Below, in pieces: positions 21,946 to 35,074 of a stretch of 64,000 nucleotides of DNA. The stretch's first letter is position 1; each line of letters begins with the position of its first letter. A program made the translations under genes and the position numbers. Where the stretch lies: positions 2,604,001 through 2,668,000 of the forward strand of contig JAJTTP010000002.1 of the NCBI GenBank assembly GCA_023313575.1. Direction: 5' to 3'. This DNA comes from Eutypella sp. D-1 (Eukaryota; Ascomycota; Sordariomycetes; Xylariales; Diatrypaceae). The notes beneath the pieces are model-generated. The model ran no database searches. It saw only the letters and a list, made by a program, of their open reading frames with translations, and had not been told where the DNA came from.

Positions 21946-24900
21946 AGCAGTGATAGTAGTATTAGTAGCGGTGGCGATGATAGGGAAGGCAGACGAAAGA
22001 GATGAAATTGGGGTTCGGGGTTTGGAGGTCACATAACCTCTATCAAAACTCCCATCGACGACGGTCGACGACGGAGTATGTGGGTGATTCGTTTGAATGG
22101 TCGTTGAAGGCCGGTTTTTGTATCAAATACCATATGTTCTGCAAAACAGCATTTTTACCTCATAACGTCTCCGAGCAAGCGTTAAAGTGAAACGGGCACG
22201 TAGTAACTGCCTTCCAGTCTCTCACCCCTTCCCCCTTCTTTCCTCCTCACACTCGTAGACTAACGATGCTTCACTAGCTACGCCGGAGGGAATTTCGACA
22301 CTTAAGTGAGATGCTAGAGATTTCCAGCACAATGTGGTGTGATGGGGACATCTGATAGGTCACCTCCCTCTTTCTATCCCTTCATTGGTGCATTACGAAC
22401 GTAGTACAGGAGCCGTATGGGCGGTCAGGGCCACGTGGGATTCCCCAACTTTATGGATTACATAAAAGATTCAAGATCCATGATGGGAGGTTCCATCGAA
22501 GGGGGGACCTTATCTTGCTCCAGACAAGTGTGACTGCTTCCTTCACCTTATAGAACGTCGACGTTGACGTTGTGTCCCCCGCTTTCGAGACTAGCCTCGC
22601 ATTCGTCCCTTGATAGGGGCCAGGTCACTCCGGCAGTCAAATTTGACAACTAGATCGGATCGAGGACCCCTCATCTCTCCCTGGCACCTCTCTGGTTTCT
22701 CAGTGACAGTGAAACCCCCCCCCCCCTCTCCTTCTCCTACAGCCCATCATGTCGATCATCCCGGCGCTCTGGCCGAACCAACCGTACGTGCGCCCGCCTC
22801 AAGACGGGAATCTCGTTCTTAGTGGCTCTCTCTACCCTGGACACGGCATCGCGATATACATAGGCCGCTTGGAGCCCAGCTCCAGAACATGCTACGTAGG
22901 GAGTAGGGGGAGAAGGGAGGGAGGGGAGGGGAATGGCCTCCTCTAGACCCTTTGCCTCTGCGCTATTTTCTAAGGCCGTCGGGGGGGCATTACGATGATG
23001 TCAGTGTCGCCTTATACGAGCCCAACCCTGAGTCGATCTGCCTGGCGCCCAATGCACACTTTTCCGACTTGCGCCGTCGACGATTGGACGTCCTTAGCGC
23101 GTCGGGAGTTGAGAAAAAGAGACTTTCGGCGCTTCCCTTGGGCTTGCCCGAACTACTGTATGCATGTCTTTTGTGCGGTGAAGCAGATGTCAGACGTCCC
23201 CAAGGCGGGACGGGTAGAGGACCCCCTTTCGTGTACGTAGGGCAAAGGCCGCGCCGTCTTGCCAAGATCCAGGGAAAAAGGGGGGGGTGGGAGACCCGAG
23301 CTAGTCTGTCTACTTCACCTATAGAATTGAAGTCCCCATCAATAGTAGCCTAGAGAATCCGTACGTAAAGTGAACGGAGCGAATAAGCTTGTGCCCGGCC
23401 TTGCTCCAAGCCCTCTTTCTCTAGAAACAGCCCGAATCAACTAGAGCTTCGGGGGGGCAGGATATGCTTACACAGGCAAAACAACTAGTTTCCTGTCGTT
23501 GCACATGGCTGACGAAGATGGTGTCTACTCTTGCAACATTCACTAGGCATTTCTGTCACGGCAAGAATGTGGCCGTTTTTCCTTGTGACTTCGGCGGTTC
23601 GTTGGCTAGCTGAGGGGGACCCTTAGACTATTAGTCCCCTCTACCCCTCCCCCCCTTTTTTTCACTTTTCGACAGGACACTAGATCGGAGTTTGGTTGGG
23701 GACACATACTTGTAACTCCATACATATGCGCTGCATGGTTATCCTCATGGACTTGACTTTGCTTCTAAACCTGCAGCTTACATATGCTACGTATCTTGAT
23801 CACAGCATGGTGCATGTCGCAGGGTATTCCCAGTAGGTAGCTACCCGCCTCTCGGCTCCAGCCGACCCCTACGATGTGTTACACAGCGTAGGGATATACG
23901 GACGGCCGCATCGCATCTTCATCGCTTGACGGCTGCGCCCCCCTCCCTCGGGGGACCGATAAATTACCCAATCCTTCATGGCAGATCCCAATAGCTTCTA
24001 GACAGATCAGGGTGGCGTGCAGTAGTCGCTCCACACCGCGATGCCCGATATAGGGATTCATTTATATCCCTCGGTGTAAGCTAGGCGTCTGGCAGGTCGC
24101 CCGTCGCGCCGCCTACCGTAAACGGGGTGAGTCCTGCTGCTGCTGAAGCATTTTCCACATTCAGGGATCAGGGGACCAAGGGGGTACGTGATGAGGGAAC
24201 CTCTTCTTCTCTGCTGTCACCATAACTAGCAGGTCCCCAGTGCGTGCGTATCTCCCACCTAGCATCTAGCATCAGTAAATCTTGCGTAGGCGGTGGCTGC
24301 ATGTGCGTGTGCGCATTAGGCATGCAGGCAAGCAGGGTGTGATTTTCTTTTTTTTTTCTTTTGTTCTGTGTTTTCTTTTCTTTTCTCTCGCCCATGCTGA
24401 CGAGAACTACGATCTTGTCAACACAATCGACCAATCGAAGCCGTCTAGACCACCCTACTACATCCTAGCCCCCTTATCCCTCCCCCCCTTATCCCTCCCC
24501 CCCTTTTCCTTGCCGCTGACGCATTTTCTCTGCAAGGCTTCACGTTACACAAGAGGACAAGAAAGCTTAGTTGGGCTTCCTGGGATAAGACAAGGGGACT
24601 GCCGCCCCTTGGCTGGCTAGGCCCCGCCCTTATGGATCATGGCTGCTACGGTACAGAACTGCCAGTGCTGAAAACGGTAGGTTGGTAGTCACGTCGACAA
24701 AGATCCAACACGAAAAGACGGGGAGAAGTAGAAGAACGAGAAAGAAAAAGGTTTCGTGAATGCTTATCTATGTATCCATTCGCGCCGAACGCTGTGGAGT
24801 GTGGGTTACAGTGGTAATAAAATACGGCTGGACGTTCCATGGTGACACAGATCTACGCCCTTCCGCTCCGCCGGTCATCCGCTTGGCGGACCACGTTGCT

Positions 24901-27900
24901 CGAATGGGGACGATGGGCATGACAGCGACGTGCATCGTGGAGGGAAAAGCCTGTCAGGGAAATTTCGATCGGGCTCAAAGATCTGTAACAAAACAACAGG
25001 CGGGTTTTACAAGAGTTCATTCGATGTTGTGATCCCGCGTGAGGAAATGACAAGTCACTGGGGGGGGGGATCGAAGTGCAAGATAGATTAGATAGATGGG
25101 ATGTGAAAGATACGTAGTCAAAGTCACGCATGTCGTTGAATAATGATATACACTATACACGTACATACATGTATGTTGTTGGGTCTGGGGAGAGGATCGT
25201 AAAAAAAACTGAAACTAAAAAACCAAGAACCAAAAACCAAAAACCAAAAAAAAAAAAAAAAAAAAAAAAACACCCAGGGTTTTTCTTTCGGGCGGGCCTC
25301 TATGAGGTCTGTGTCTACCTGGTCAGGTATGTTTCGCTGAATTCTCCGGGTTATGATATGCTTAATTGCGCACATTAGCGTCCTCCTATTCGGTCAGCTC
25401 TTGTCCAGCAGCCAGGCTGGCCAGGGCAAGCCCGAGAACAAAGCAGGGCAGGGGTGGCCCCTGGCTCCGCTCCGCCTTTTTTTTAAGTCGTATCGTGCCT
25501 ATGAGACCTTGTCGTACCTGCAACGTCAGTGAGAGGTGGCACACCTGCCTACATTAGGTCTTGAAATAACGTCGCAGGCGGAACCTCTTTTTATGAGATT
25601 CCGATTTCGTGTCTATTATACTACTGTAGATGCCGTGTAATCGTGTAATATGGAAAATCCAGATACCACTTAATTATGCTTTTCCTCAAATATACCCGAT
25701 CAGGCAGCTAGGACTAATATCTTAGTGCTAAAGTAGGGCGCCTTATAGGTGGCACTGTAGGCAGGACTCCAGTGAGTCCGGTCCGCTGAAGAAGCAAAAG
25801 AAGCCATCGTTGGTAGACGATGGCTGTAAACAAGGAAGATGGCAGGACGGGAGGCGGGCAGAGCTATGTAGCAATGAACCAATATTCACACATTCGCATG
25901 CATATGCAGTAGAGGTGATTGGTGGCTGGCGGGATGCCTTGAAACCGAGACACTCGATCCGCACCACTTGAAGACTCCTGTAACTTGGTCCTATGTAACA
26001 TCATCTGTCAACATATGAGGAGTATCTCATCGTGCCGTGACTCAGTAAGACGGGATCTCTGCATCTCTAGCGGGATGCGGAAGAAGTGTTCGCAGCATAC
26101 GTGGTCGACAATACACCTGATCAGCCTCCCCTCGGTACCTTGGTGTCCATGCTTTTCGTAGCACCTATCACAGCCATCCAAGCTTCAATCATGAAGTCGT
26201 GTTCGTCCATACGTAGAGCCAAGGCCCCCTTCCCGGAGAAGCTAAGTCTATCTGAATGATGTAATGATAGATGACCATTCCAGCATCTTCTGATACCTGT
26301 GTTAATCTCCACGGTACTTCTGCACGTGGCTTCCACCAACTCATTAGGCGGAGTGATTTAGGCGTTCATCTCAGGTAGGCATTACCCAGACAAACCAGCC
26401 AGATGGGCTCGGGTGTCCCTGCTCTTGTCGTATCTTGCAGGTCCCCCATATGAGACCAGGCAAATACGGGTCAGTCACGCATGAAGCTTGTTGCTTCGCC
26501 GGTGACTGCTTTGAAGAAGTGTGTGCGTGGGTGTGCGTGTTCATCTATCGAGCTGTGAGACGAGTAAATTCGTTCTCTCCAAAATTCTGTATGATGATTT
26601 TGAACCAGGTGGACTTACAAAAACTACTAGGTAGTAATTCAGTAACTGTGGGATAGCAGACCATATTTCCCGTAAATGTTGTCAACGAAATAGAAACACC
26701 CCACGGACATGATCCGGATTCGGAAAATGTTAGCTCACATATTGAAACCACTATGTATTTATGTATGCTAGCAAGTTGCTAATATCACTTAGTAGGCGTT
26801 AGTTAATAGCTAAGGGGTAGATCAAACTAGATAGAGAATAGAAGGAGTGGGGCATCTTTTCTGGAAGCTTTTGATACACCTGCAGATGATTTACTTGTAC
26901 ATCCCTACCTTACGTACATAGACGTCGGCCTCTAATTGAGGAAGTGGCATATTTCCATTATGTGTCTATTCGGAAAAGGGAAGTTCGAAGAGAGTCGACT
27001 GGTTTTCCTCTCGTATTGGGCCGTCCCAGTCCCGAGTCTCACGTTTTGGTCTCGTACATTCCCTTCACCTTACTACTTTTTTGAAGATAAAAGGAAAGAG
27101 TAGGGAAATTTTTAGAATATCCGGTTAACAGCCGACGATATGAAGCCAGTTATTCTTAAGCCACAACTCATTGTGATGAACATCTATCTCCGCCGGTCGT
27201 CCTGAGCGCCCATCTGCCCAAGGAACCCGAATTGTCGTCTCGTAAAGCCTCTATCGAGGCCATCCTGGCTACTGACTTGATTTAGGGGGGCAACCGTCCA
27301 GTTCTGGACGCTAACAATTTAGCTACCTACTTAGCCGAAGACCAACCAGCCATACCCTGTCTGGGCCACATTGTTTTGCACCCAGGCCAGGCTGCCAACT
27401 TGACGAAATCTCCGAAATCTGAGGCCCCCCGACGCTTGTGCTACCCTGAATGCCCACTTTCTACAACGACGCTTATTACTTAACGGCGGTGTCTTTAGCG
27501 GCTAGGGCCCGAGATGACTTGTTGACATCCGGGGCCGTCATCAACTAAAAAACGCCTTCCTGCAACGGAGAGAGCCGTACGAAACCTTTACCACGAGTCT
27601 CTTCAATAGCCGGGATGGATGGGTCTGTTTTAGGGAATTTTTCTTTTTAAAAAACAAGCAAAAGGTGAAAGGCAAAAAGGAAAGAAAAAAAAAACATGGC
27701 TGACCAGTCCGTTGTCCTAGGACGGACCATATCTGCCTGGATGAATTAGTATGCGGGAAGTCACGCGGGTTGCCTCCAACGCATGCGAGAGGACTTAGCC
27801 GTGAAGCAAGTAATGGACTCGAATCCTGCTGCCAGCCATCCCCTCTAAGAACTTGTGCCACTGCAGCAGCACTCGCTGGCAACGGGTTTTCTTCGCCTCA

Positions 27901-29273
27901 GCATGTCGTATGATGAAAATTCGCTCGCTCTGATTGCCTAAAATCGCAAACCGTGGGTATTTATGTCCCATAATTCACGTCTCTCGAGGTCAAACGAAAA
28001 GCAAGGCTGATTGATTAGTTCTAGAGAACATGCGGGGGCGCTACAAGTAATAAAGCGTGCTGGTTGGGGACTGTGGGATTCTGCTCCAAGAGCCCTGGAG
28101 GGGTATTAGGTCGGTTCATTGATGGGCAGCCCGGCCACATACTATCGGCCTTTTCTCTTTTTTTCCCACTCCTGGTTATTTTGATACCGAAAAGTCTACG
28201 GTCGATCAGCCAAGTCCCGCTAAGATTAGCCACCGAGTGAGCTTGTTGGTACCACTCATATTGCAAAAAACATGTGGCAGGCTGGCCCCAAGCATATAGG
28301 GTTTATGGCAGAGACTATGATACTCGCACAACCCCACCCCGGATGGCCATCATTTGTGGGCAGAAAAACTATGTCCCGTTGCTCCCTAACCAGGCAGGCA
28401 GAGCCGTCCAGCTGGCCTCCTGTTTCTGTTGCTGTTGGGTTTGGCGAGCTTAGCAACCAAGTAGGCATCTCAGACTAGTACTCTTCTTCCCTAGGACGAA
28501 GCCATACATCTACTGGATAGTGGTCCACATGCAGACACTGACTTTCTTCTCTCCCATACTAATTGCGTGAGCTGACAAAACATGCTCGTCGCCCGCTTCT
28601 CCTTCCACACTAGGTCTCGACTGGCATGCGCTTGCTGGTATGTCTCTACGGCCAAGTGGCCCATTTTCAAGCCCCTGCTCTGTTCCTATAGACCCCGGTC
28701 ATAATTATGTCATGCCATGCATGATGATTCCGCGGGGCGATAGCCAGTGAGGGTATTCATATACCGCTATGGACGGCCCGCTTCGGAGGGTGAGGGTAGG
28801 ATGAGATAGAAAGAGAAAGGTAGAGAGAAGAAAGAAAAAAAAAAAGAAGAAGAAAAGAGGCCGGGCGGCATCGCCCTTCTCCACTAGGCCGTACTCACTC
28901 TCATCAAACTTGATGTCCTATGAGGGCGGTAGACAAGCTGCTTTGGGCTCGTGGTTTGAGACACCAGCAAGCCCCGTCTTCCGCCCGTTCCCGACGATCT
29001 TTTTTTTTTCTGGGCTATATACCCAAGCGGTTCAAGTTCCACCATGCATCTGCTTGGGCGGCGTAGCGACTCTGCTCGTATCGTGACCTGATGACATTAA
29101 AACCTCCTTATAGAGCCTCTCCCACCAAGGCCACGCCCTTGTTTTCCCATTGTGTGCTTCATCATCGTCATCGTCGTCGTCGTCGTTATCGCCGCCGTCA
29201 CCCGCCATTCTTGTTGTGATATATTCTTGATCGTTGTTCCTTATGTTGCTTGTTGTTGTCGCTGGCCGTTACA
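21946..29273. other. Gene-poor region of about 7.3 kb
   Basis: No reading frame here has a recognisable domain, and none shows convincing spliced continuity. The stretch is marked by C- and G-runs (for example 22718-22728), polypyrimidine tracts (24340-24395, 24475-24510), a 25-nt A-run and a perfect 9-bp hairpin at 25802-25825. I searched by eye for tRNA boxes and found none. It may hold a noncoding transcript, a long 5' leader or decayed sequence. Confidence 0.55.
25241..25270. repeat. A-tract with preceding CCAAAAA repeats
   Basis: An uninterrupted run of 25 A (25246-25270) follows several CCAAAAA units (about 25219-25245). It could be a microsatellite or the remnant of a retroposed poly(A) tail; no source gene is visible next to it. 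Confidence 0.7.
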
Positions 29274-30645
29274 ATGAGTTCATCATCAACGTCCACGACG
29301 CGCAGACGCATGACGAGCGCCTCAAACGTCATGTACACCAATGCTGTCTACTTTCCCAACCAGAAGATCTATAACAATTTTACCCCCGGTATGATGAATT
29401 ATGGCTGTATCAACCATGTGTACTACGCGTATGCGAATGTTTCCGCGGACGGTTCCGTACTTGTAAGTCGACGACTCCAGTCCTGAGAGAAGGCCGTGTT
29501 GAGAGTGTGGTTCTCGCTTTTTGCGTGAGCTTCGGGTTGAGGGAGGGGGGGCTGACCTTCAGATAAAGTTGAGCGACGAAGTTGCGGATACGCAGGTCGC
29601 ATGTGACGGTGTGCAAGGCGGCCTTGGCTCCCTGATGCATTTGAAGCAGGCTCACCCGCATCTCTCCGTGGTCTTGTCGATCGGCGGTGGGAACTCAAGC
29701 GAGATATTTCCGATAGTGGCTTCTAACACTCTGCTGCGGGACAACTTTGGAAGATCGGCTCGAGGGCTCGTAGAGGCGTCTGGTCTGGATGGTATCGATA
29801 GTGGGACCTCCCTCTCCTCCTCCTCCCTTCCCCTTCCCCCCTGCAACAACGACTTCGAAACCCGTAGGTAGAAGATTAACCGATAGACTCAGTCAGCTGG
29901 GAGTATCCCTCCGACGCCCAGCAGGGGGCCGACTTCGTCGCGCTTCTCGCTGCCGTCCGCATCCACCTTCCGGAAGAGCAGTTTTTCGTCACGGCGGCAA
30001 TGCCAGCAGGGCCCTCGGTTCTCCAGTATATTAACATCGGGGAGGCCGCGGCGTACCTCGACTTCGTCAACCTGATGGCCTATGATTTCTGCGGGATCTG
30101 GGACAGCCGGAGCGGCCACCATGCGCGGCTGTATTCGCTCACCAAAGACGAGGTCTCATGCTCCTCGGCGGTGTCTTACCTCATGGCTAGCGGCTGCCCG
30201 TCGAAGAAGATCCTGCTGGGCATTCCCGTCTACGGGCGGAGTTTCCTGGGAGTCAGCGGGCCGGGCCATCGGCACAGGGGCGGTGGTGGAGAGGAGGGCA
30301 CGTTCGAGTACTGCGAGCTACCGAGAAAGCACGCCAAGGAGTCGGTGGACAAGAGGATCGGGGCGGCAAGCTGCGTGGGGGGTGATGGAGGGTTCGTGAG
30401 TTACGACAACCCGGAGACGGTAAAGATGAAGGCGGCGTTTTGCAAGCAGAAGGGGTTGGGCGTGAGTTTCTTTGGTTTTTACCCCCTTCTGGTTATATCG
30501 ACGCTATGCCCAATAGCGCAGGTTGAAAATCCGACTGACACCAAACACAATGTAGGGATTGTTTTACTGGACGGGACCAGCGGACTCTCAGGAGCAGGGT
30601 AGGAGTCTTATCGCAGCCGGTTTCAAAGCCCTACACAGCTCATGA
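29274..30645 (+). CDS. GH18 chitinase-like protein with altered catalytic motif
   Basis: Glycoside hydrolase 18 TIM-barrel, normally cleaving chitin. Four exons, 29274-29462, 29563-29800, 29893-30461 and 30556-30645, give 361 residues. Landmarks in order: MYTNAVYFPNQKIYNNFTP, GLGSLMHLKQAHPHLSVVLSIGG, the catalytic strand, FVNLMAYDFCGIWD, ILLGIPVYGRSF and GLFYWTGPAD. The catalytic motif DxxDxDxE reads D-G-I-D-I-S-W-E, with Ser in place of the aspartate two residues before the acid/base glutamate, so hydrolysis is probably weak or lost. The donor of intron 2 is GTGGGA, a poor match; a canonical GTATCG lies nearby but would delete the motif. No signal peptide, so it is likely intracellular. The next in-frame start upstream is not ATG. 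Confidence 0.85.
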
Positions 30646-32094
30646 CGATAGGACGCCGGAAGAACCGGTGATGACGGGGTGTTGTTGCGTACTGCCAAAG
30701 GGTATAGCAGCTCCCGCCACAGAAGACCGTGGACAGCACTGCCCAGGAAGCACAGCCAAAGGAGCACAGGACTAGTGCAGCGTGCAGGTCTCTTATTAAG
30801 ACTTTTCTCTCTTTTTTTCTTTCCTCCAACCGTTTTTGTCTTCATATTTGGTTGCTGTACGTTTGCGTCATGCCACGTTTTTGCCCCTTCACGTTTATGT
30901 TTCCCGTTTCGCATTCCATCAGGGGGGTTGGTGGGATGGGTGGGTATCCTGAATAGGAATACCTACCCGTTCCACGTTACGCAGGGCCGGGGGGCCGAAA
31001 AAAATAAAAAACAATAAAGGAATAAAGCGCGATAGCCGCCGCTTAAAAGGTATTTACACTATAGACGACCGGCATTATTAAGAGCGACAACCAGAGCGGA
31101 GCATCTACAGGATCCTGCCCATGGGACATCAGGAGGATATGGATTTTCTTGCATAAGGAGGCGCATGTATCTATGGGCTTGGTGTACGAAGATGAAAAGA
31201 GGCATCCTGTATTTTTTCCACCTTGACTTTACGAGTTCATTAGGTAGTCATTTACGTAGTTATATTGCATAAAGGCGGAAGGAGGCCGTACTGAATTTCA
31301 AGAATTTGGGCGTGCACTCTCCAAGAGTCTGTAGACGTATATGGAATCAGATGGGACCAGAGCCAATGAAGTGTTACAGTGAAAGAGCCTCAGCGCGCCT
31401 CAGCGACGCGCCTCACCGATGCTCGAGTGCGATGGCGGGTCTAGAGCTCTAGTGGCAGGTATAGAGTGTTTCGAGGTGTCAGAAGTGTAGTGTATACCCA
31501 CTAGGACAGGGCCCTTCATAATTGAGATTTGATTGGTCCGGTCCATCCCGTTAGTTAAGATAAACAGGTGTTCAAAGCACATGATTGGTTCATCGTCACC
31601 TAATCGGAGCTTGGCGATCATGTACCACACTTGCTAGACATGAGACATTCCAAAAACATTCCACCAGGTGTAAAAGGTACCTACCAAACAGTGGGGACTA
31701 TCTAGTAGGTACCATGCACCACATGTTATTCTGGCTTATCACATATGCAGATAATGCAGATAAGCAATAGACTTAGAATAGCTCCAGAGCTTGAGCTGTA
31801 TGTAATTATGCAGCATGGAACTCTTGTCAACATCCGTTAAGCCACCTTATTACTTACCCACCCAACAACAACTAATAACCACCAACCACCAACCACCAAC
31901 TGCCAACAACAACCGTTGTCACTATTATCACTATGACTGTAACTATGTCAATAATAATAACATGAGCCCTATGTTTCGTAACCCTGGAAACTACAATCCA
32001 ATTCGGTCAATTTCTAAACACTTTCCGCTCTCGGTATCTATCCAATGTCACATGTCACATGTCATTGTTCTTGAATTAAAATAATTGCCCTAAA
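30646..32094. other. Intergenic spacer
   Basis: Contains T-tracts and an AT-rich VPS53 promoter with repeated CACATGTCA near 32046-32062. No supported gene. Confidence 0.6.
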
Positions 32095-34825
32095 ATGAGT
32101 GGCAGTTCTGGGGAAACGCTGTCCTTAGATGCAGGTCAGTAAGCATCACAGGCTTCATCTTCACTTCACTTCACCCTCTTTTTCGAAGCCTTCTTGCTCC
32201 GTTATCAACTAATCGATCAAAGTAGTGGACTATGACCCGATCCAACACTTGAATCTACTATTCTCCCATCCATCTACCGTCACCTCCATTAGCCACGTAT
32301 CCACGAATCTGACGTCACATCACAATGAGCTCTCCGCCGAGATCGCTAAGCTCGAGACGGCCCAGGCCTACGGGCCAGACTCGTCACTCGAGCGTATGCA
32401 GGCTGCTCAGGCAGAGCTGGCCGGCCTGTTTCGTAAGATCGAGACCGTGCGGTCACGCGCCATCGAGACCGAGCAGAACATCACTTCCATGACCGCCGAT
32501 ATTAAGAGACTCGATGGCACCAAGCGTAACCTGACTCTGTCTATGACCGCTCTCAAGCGTCTCCAGATGCTCACCACCGCCTATGAGCAGCTGCGTGGTC
32601 TTTCCCGCTCCCGCCAGTATCGCGAATGCGCCGGCCTCCTGCAGGCTGTCCTGCAGCTCATGCGCCACTTCAACAGTTACCGAAGCATCGACCAAATCGC
32701 TACTCTGAGTCGGGGTGTCGGTGATCTGCAACGCGAGCTGCTCGAACAGGTCTGCGAGGACTTCGAAATGGCCTTTGCCAAGGGCGAGGTCGGCGCTCGC
32801 AAGGCCACGCTCGTCGAGGCTTGTCACGTCATGGACGCCCTGGGCGAGAATGCTAAGGCAAGGCTGGTGGCGTGGTATGTCAACACCGAGCTACGGGAGT
32901 ATCGCCAGGTCTTCAGGGGCAACGACGAGGCAGGGAACCTCGATAATATAGGTCGGCGGTACGCCTGGTTCAAGAGGATGATGAAAACCCACGAGGAACA
33001 ACACGCCGGCATCTTCCCGCCGCATTGGAGGGTTGGCGAGACGTTGGCTATGGCCTTTTGCGATGGGACAAGAGACGACTACAAAGGCATCCTGGAAAAA
33101 AGCATGCGGAGAACAGACACCAGCGCCCGGATCGACGTCAATCTGTTGCTAAGCTGTTTGCAAGAGACAATGGACTTCGAACAGACACTCGAAAGGAGAT
33201 TCTCTAATGAACCCCGGGCTAGTATCGATACCCTAAGCTCTGCGGACGAGAGGACACATACATTTAATGGGTCAATATCAGTAGCCTTCGAGCCGTATTT
33301 GAGCTTGTGGGTCGAGTCGCAAGACAAGGCGCTGGCCGCCATGATCCCGAAATACAAGACGCAGCCTTTATTACCTGCCGACGAGGAATTCTCACCGCAG
33401 GCCGTTATTAGCTCCGCGATCGAGCTATTCCATTTTTACAAACTCACACTGTCGCAGTGTGCGAAGCTGTCCACGAGCGATCGTTTATTAGATCTTACGA
33501 AAACGTTAGCAAAATATTTGGAAGATTACGCGCAGCAGGTTTTGCTTTCGATACTGCAGAGGTCGGGACCATCGGCCCCATCACTAAAAGATATCGTCCT
33601 AGTCTTGAACACGGCAGATTTCTGGCATACGAACACAGAGCAACTAGAAGCGAATATCAAGAAGCGTATCGATCCCGAACTCCAATCAAAGGTGGACTTG
33701 TCCTCCCAAGCGGACGCGTTCCTTGGTGTCGCTAGTACGGCGGTCATCGCATTGGTCGCCAGGGTCGAGGCAGAGTGCGAAGGCGCCTGGCGCGAGATGA
33801 AAAACACGAACTGGAGCAAGATGGAAAGCGTTGGTGACCAGAGCTCCTACGTCGGCGAACTCATCAAACACGTCAACGCTCAGGCCGAGGAGATTTTAGC
33901 CATAGTTGTTAAACAACAGTATGCCCGGGCTTTCGCGGACAAGCTCGTAGAACACTTGGCTACTACATACATAACCAACATTGTGCAGTGTCGACCCGTC
34001 TCGGAGGTTGGCGCCGAGCAGATGCTGCTTGACAAGTACGTACTAACCAAGGCGTTCGAGAACCTGCTCTCGTACCACCACAGCGCCTCATCGTCGACAA
34101 CGACGCCGGCATCACCGTCCCTAGGCGGCTCCACCTACAACCCGCCAGCGAGCTTCGTCAAACGCGTCAACGCCACTATGACCCGCATCGACCCCCTTCT
34201 CAAGACACTACAAGTGCGGCCCTCACCACCCGAAGCGCTCGTCCAGGCATACCTAATCCATGTGGCCGACCGGTCCGATACCAACTTCCGCAAAATCCTG
34301 GACCTCAAGGGCGTTCGCAAGACAGAACAGTCGCACCTTGTCGAGCTATTCGGCATCCATCGCGACGGGCCGGGCAACGAGGGCCGCCTCGTCGCGCAGA
34401 GCCCTCTACTCACGCCACTCATGAACACCTCGGGCATCGGAAGCAACACCAGCAACAGCGGTCCTGGCCTTGGGATCGGCATTGGAATCGGCGGCATTGG
34501 TGGCAGCCTCATGAGCCCGTCCCTACAGCAGGGTGGCACGCCGGTCTCCCGCTTCGATGCGGCTACCTTCGGCGAGAAACTCCTGAGCGCCGCGAGGGAT
34601 GGCGTGGAGCGCATAGGCACGCCAGCTATTCCGGGCAATCATCAGGAGCAACAGGGTGGTAGTGGTCAAGGCGGCGTAGGCCACGGTGGCGGACATAACG
34701 CCAACGCCTCCATCAACGAGAATCTCAAAAAGATGGGGAACTTCTTTCGGAGGGACAACTTCGGACTTGGCGCTAGATTCGGGAAGAGAGACGGCAGCGC
34801 GGATGATGCTGCACGCCGCTCGTGA
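32095..34825 (+). CDS. VPS53: Vps53, GARP/EARP tethering complex subunit
   Basis: Subunit of the GARP complex (Vps51-54) that tethers endosome-derived vesicles at the trans-Golgi. Exon 1, 32095-32134, encodes MSGSSGETLSLDA; a 91-nt intron (GTCAGT ... TAG) leads to exon 2, 32226-34825. Total is 879 residues. The join gives VDYDPIQHLNLLFSHPSTV, the standard Vps53 start. It is followed by a coiled-coil region, then KRLDGTKRNLTLSMTALKRL, LRGLSRSRQYRECAGLLQAV and SYRSIDQIATLSR, which are hallmark segments. The C-terminal about 150 residues are Gly/Ser/His-rich and variable. It is convergent with the transcription factor gene. Confidence 0.93.
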
Positions 34826-35074
34826 TCGGTTAGCCTCAAGATTGACTCTATCGTGCTGAATATCACGACCTATGGAGATGCCCGCGCCCGTGTACACTCT
34901 GGCCAATGAGATCAATCATTCTATACCTCGAAGTGTATGTACTATTTATTCATCTACTGGGGTCATCCGCCCATTGCAGACGAAGGAGAGTTCCTTGTCG
35001 ATCCATACTGGCAAAACCCGGACGTCATAATATTAACTCCAGAAAAACATCATATAACTGCCTATTCATAGTCG

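Noticed and set aside
22949..23353. 133-codon frame in the gene desert
   Set aside because: No recognisable motif; overlapping frames of similar length on both strands suggest chance.
29020..29090. tRNA-like GGTTCAAGTTCC
   Set aside because: Resembles a B box, but there is no matching A box, acceptor stem or anticodon arm.
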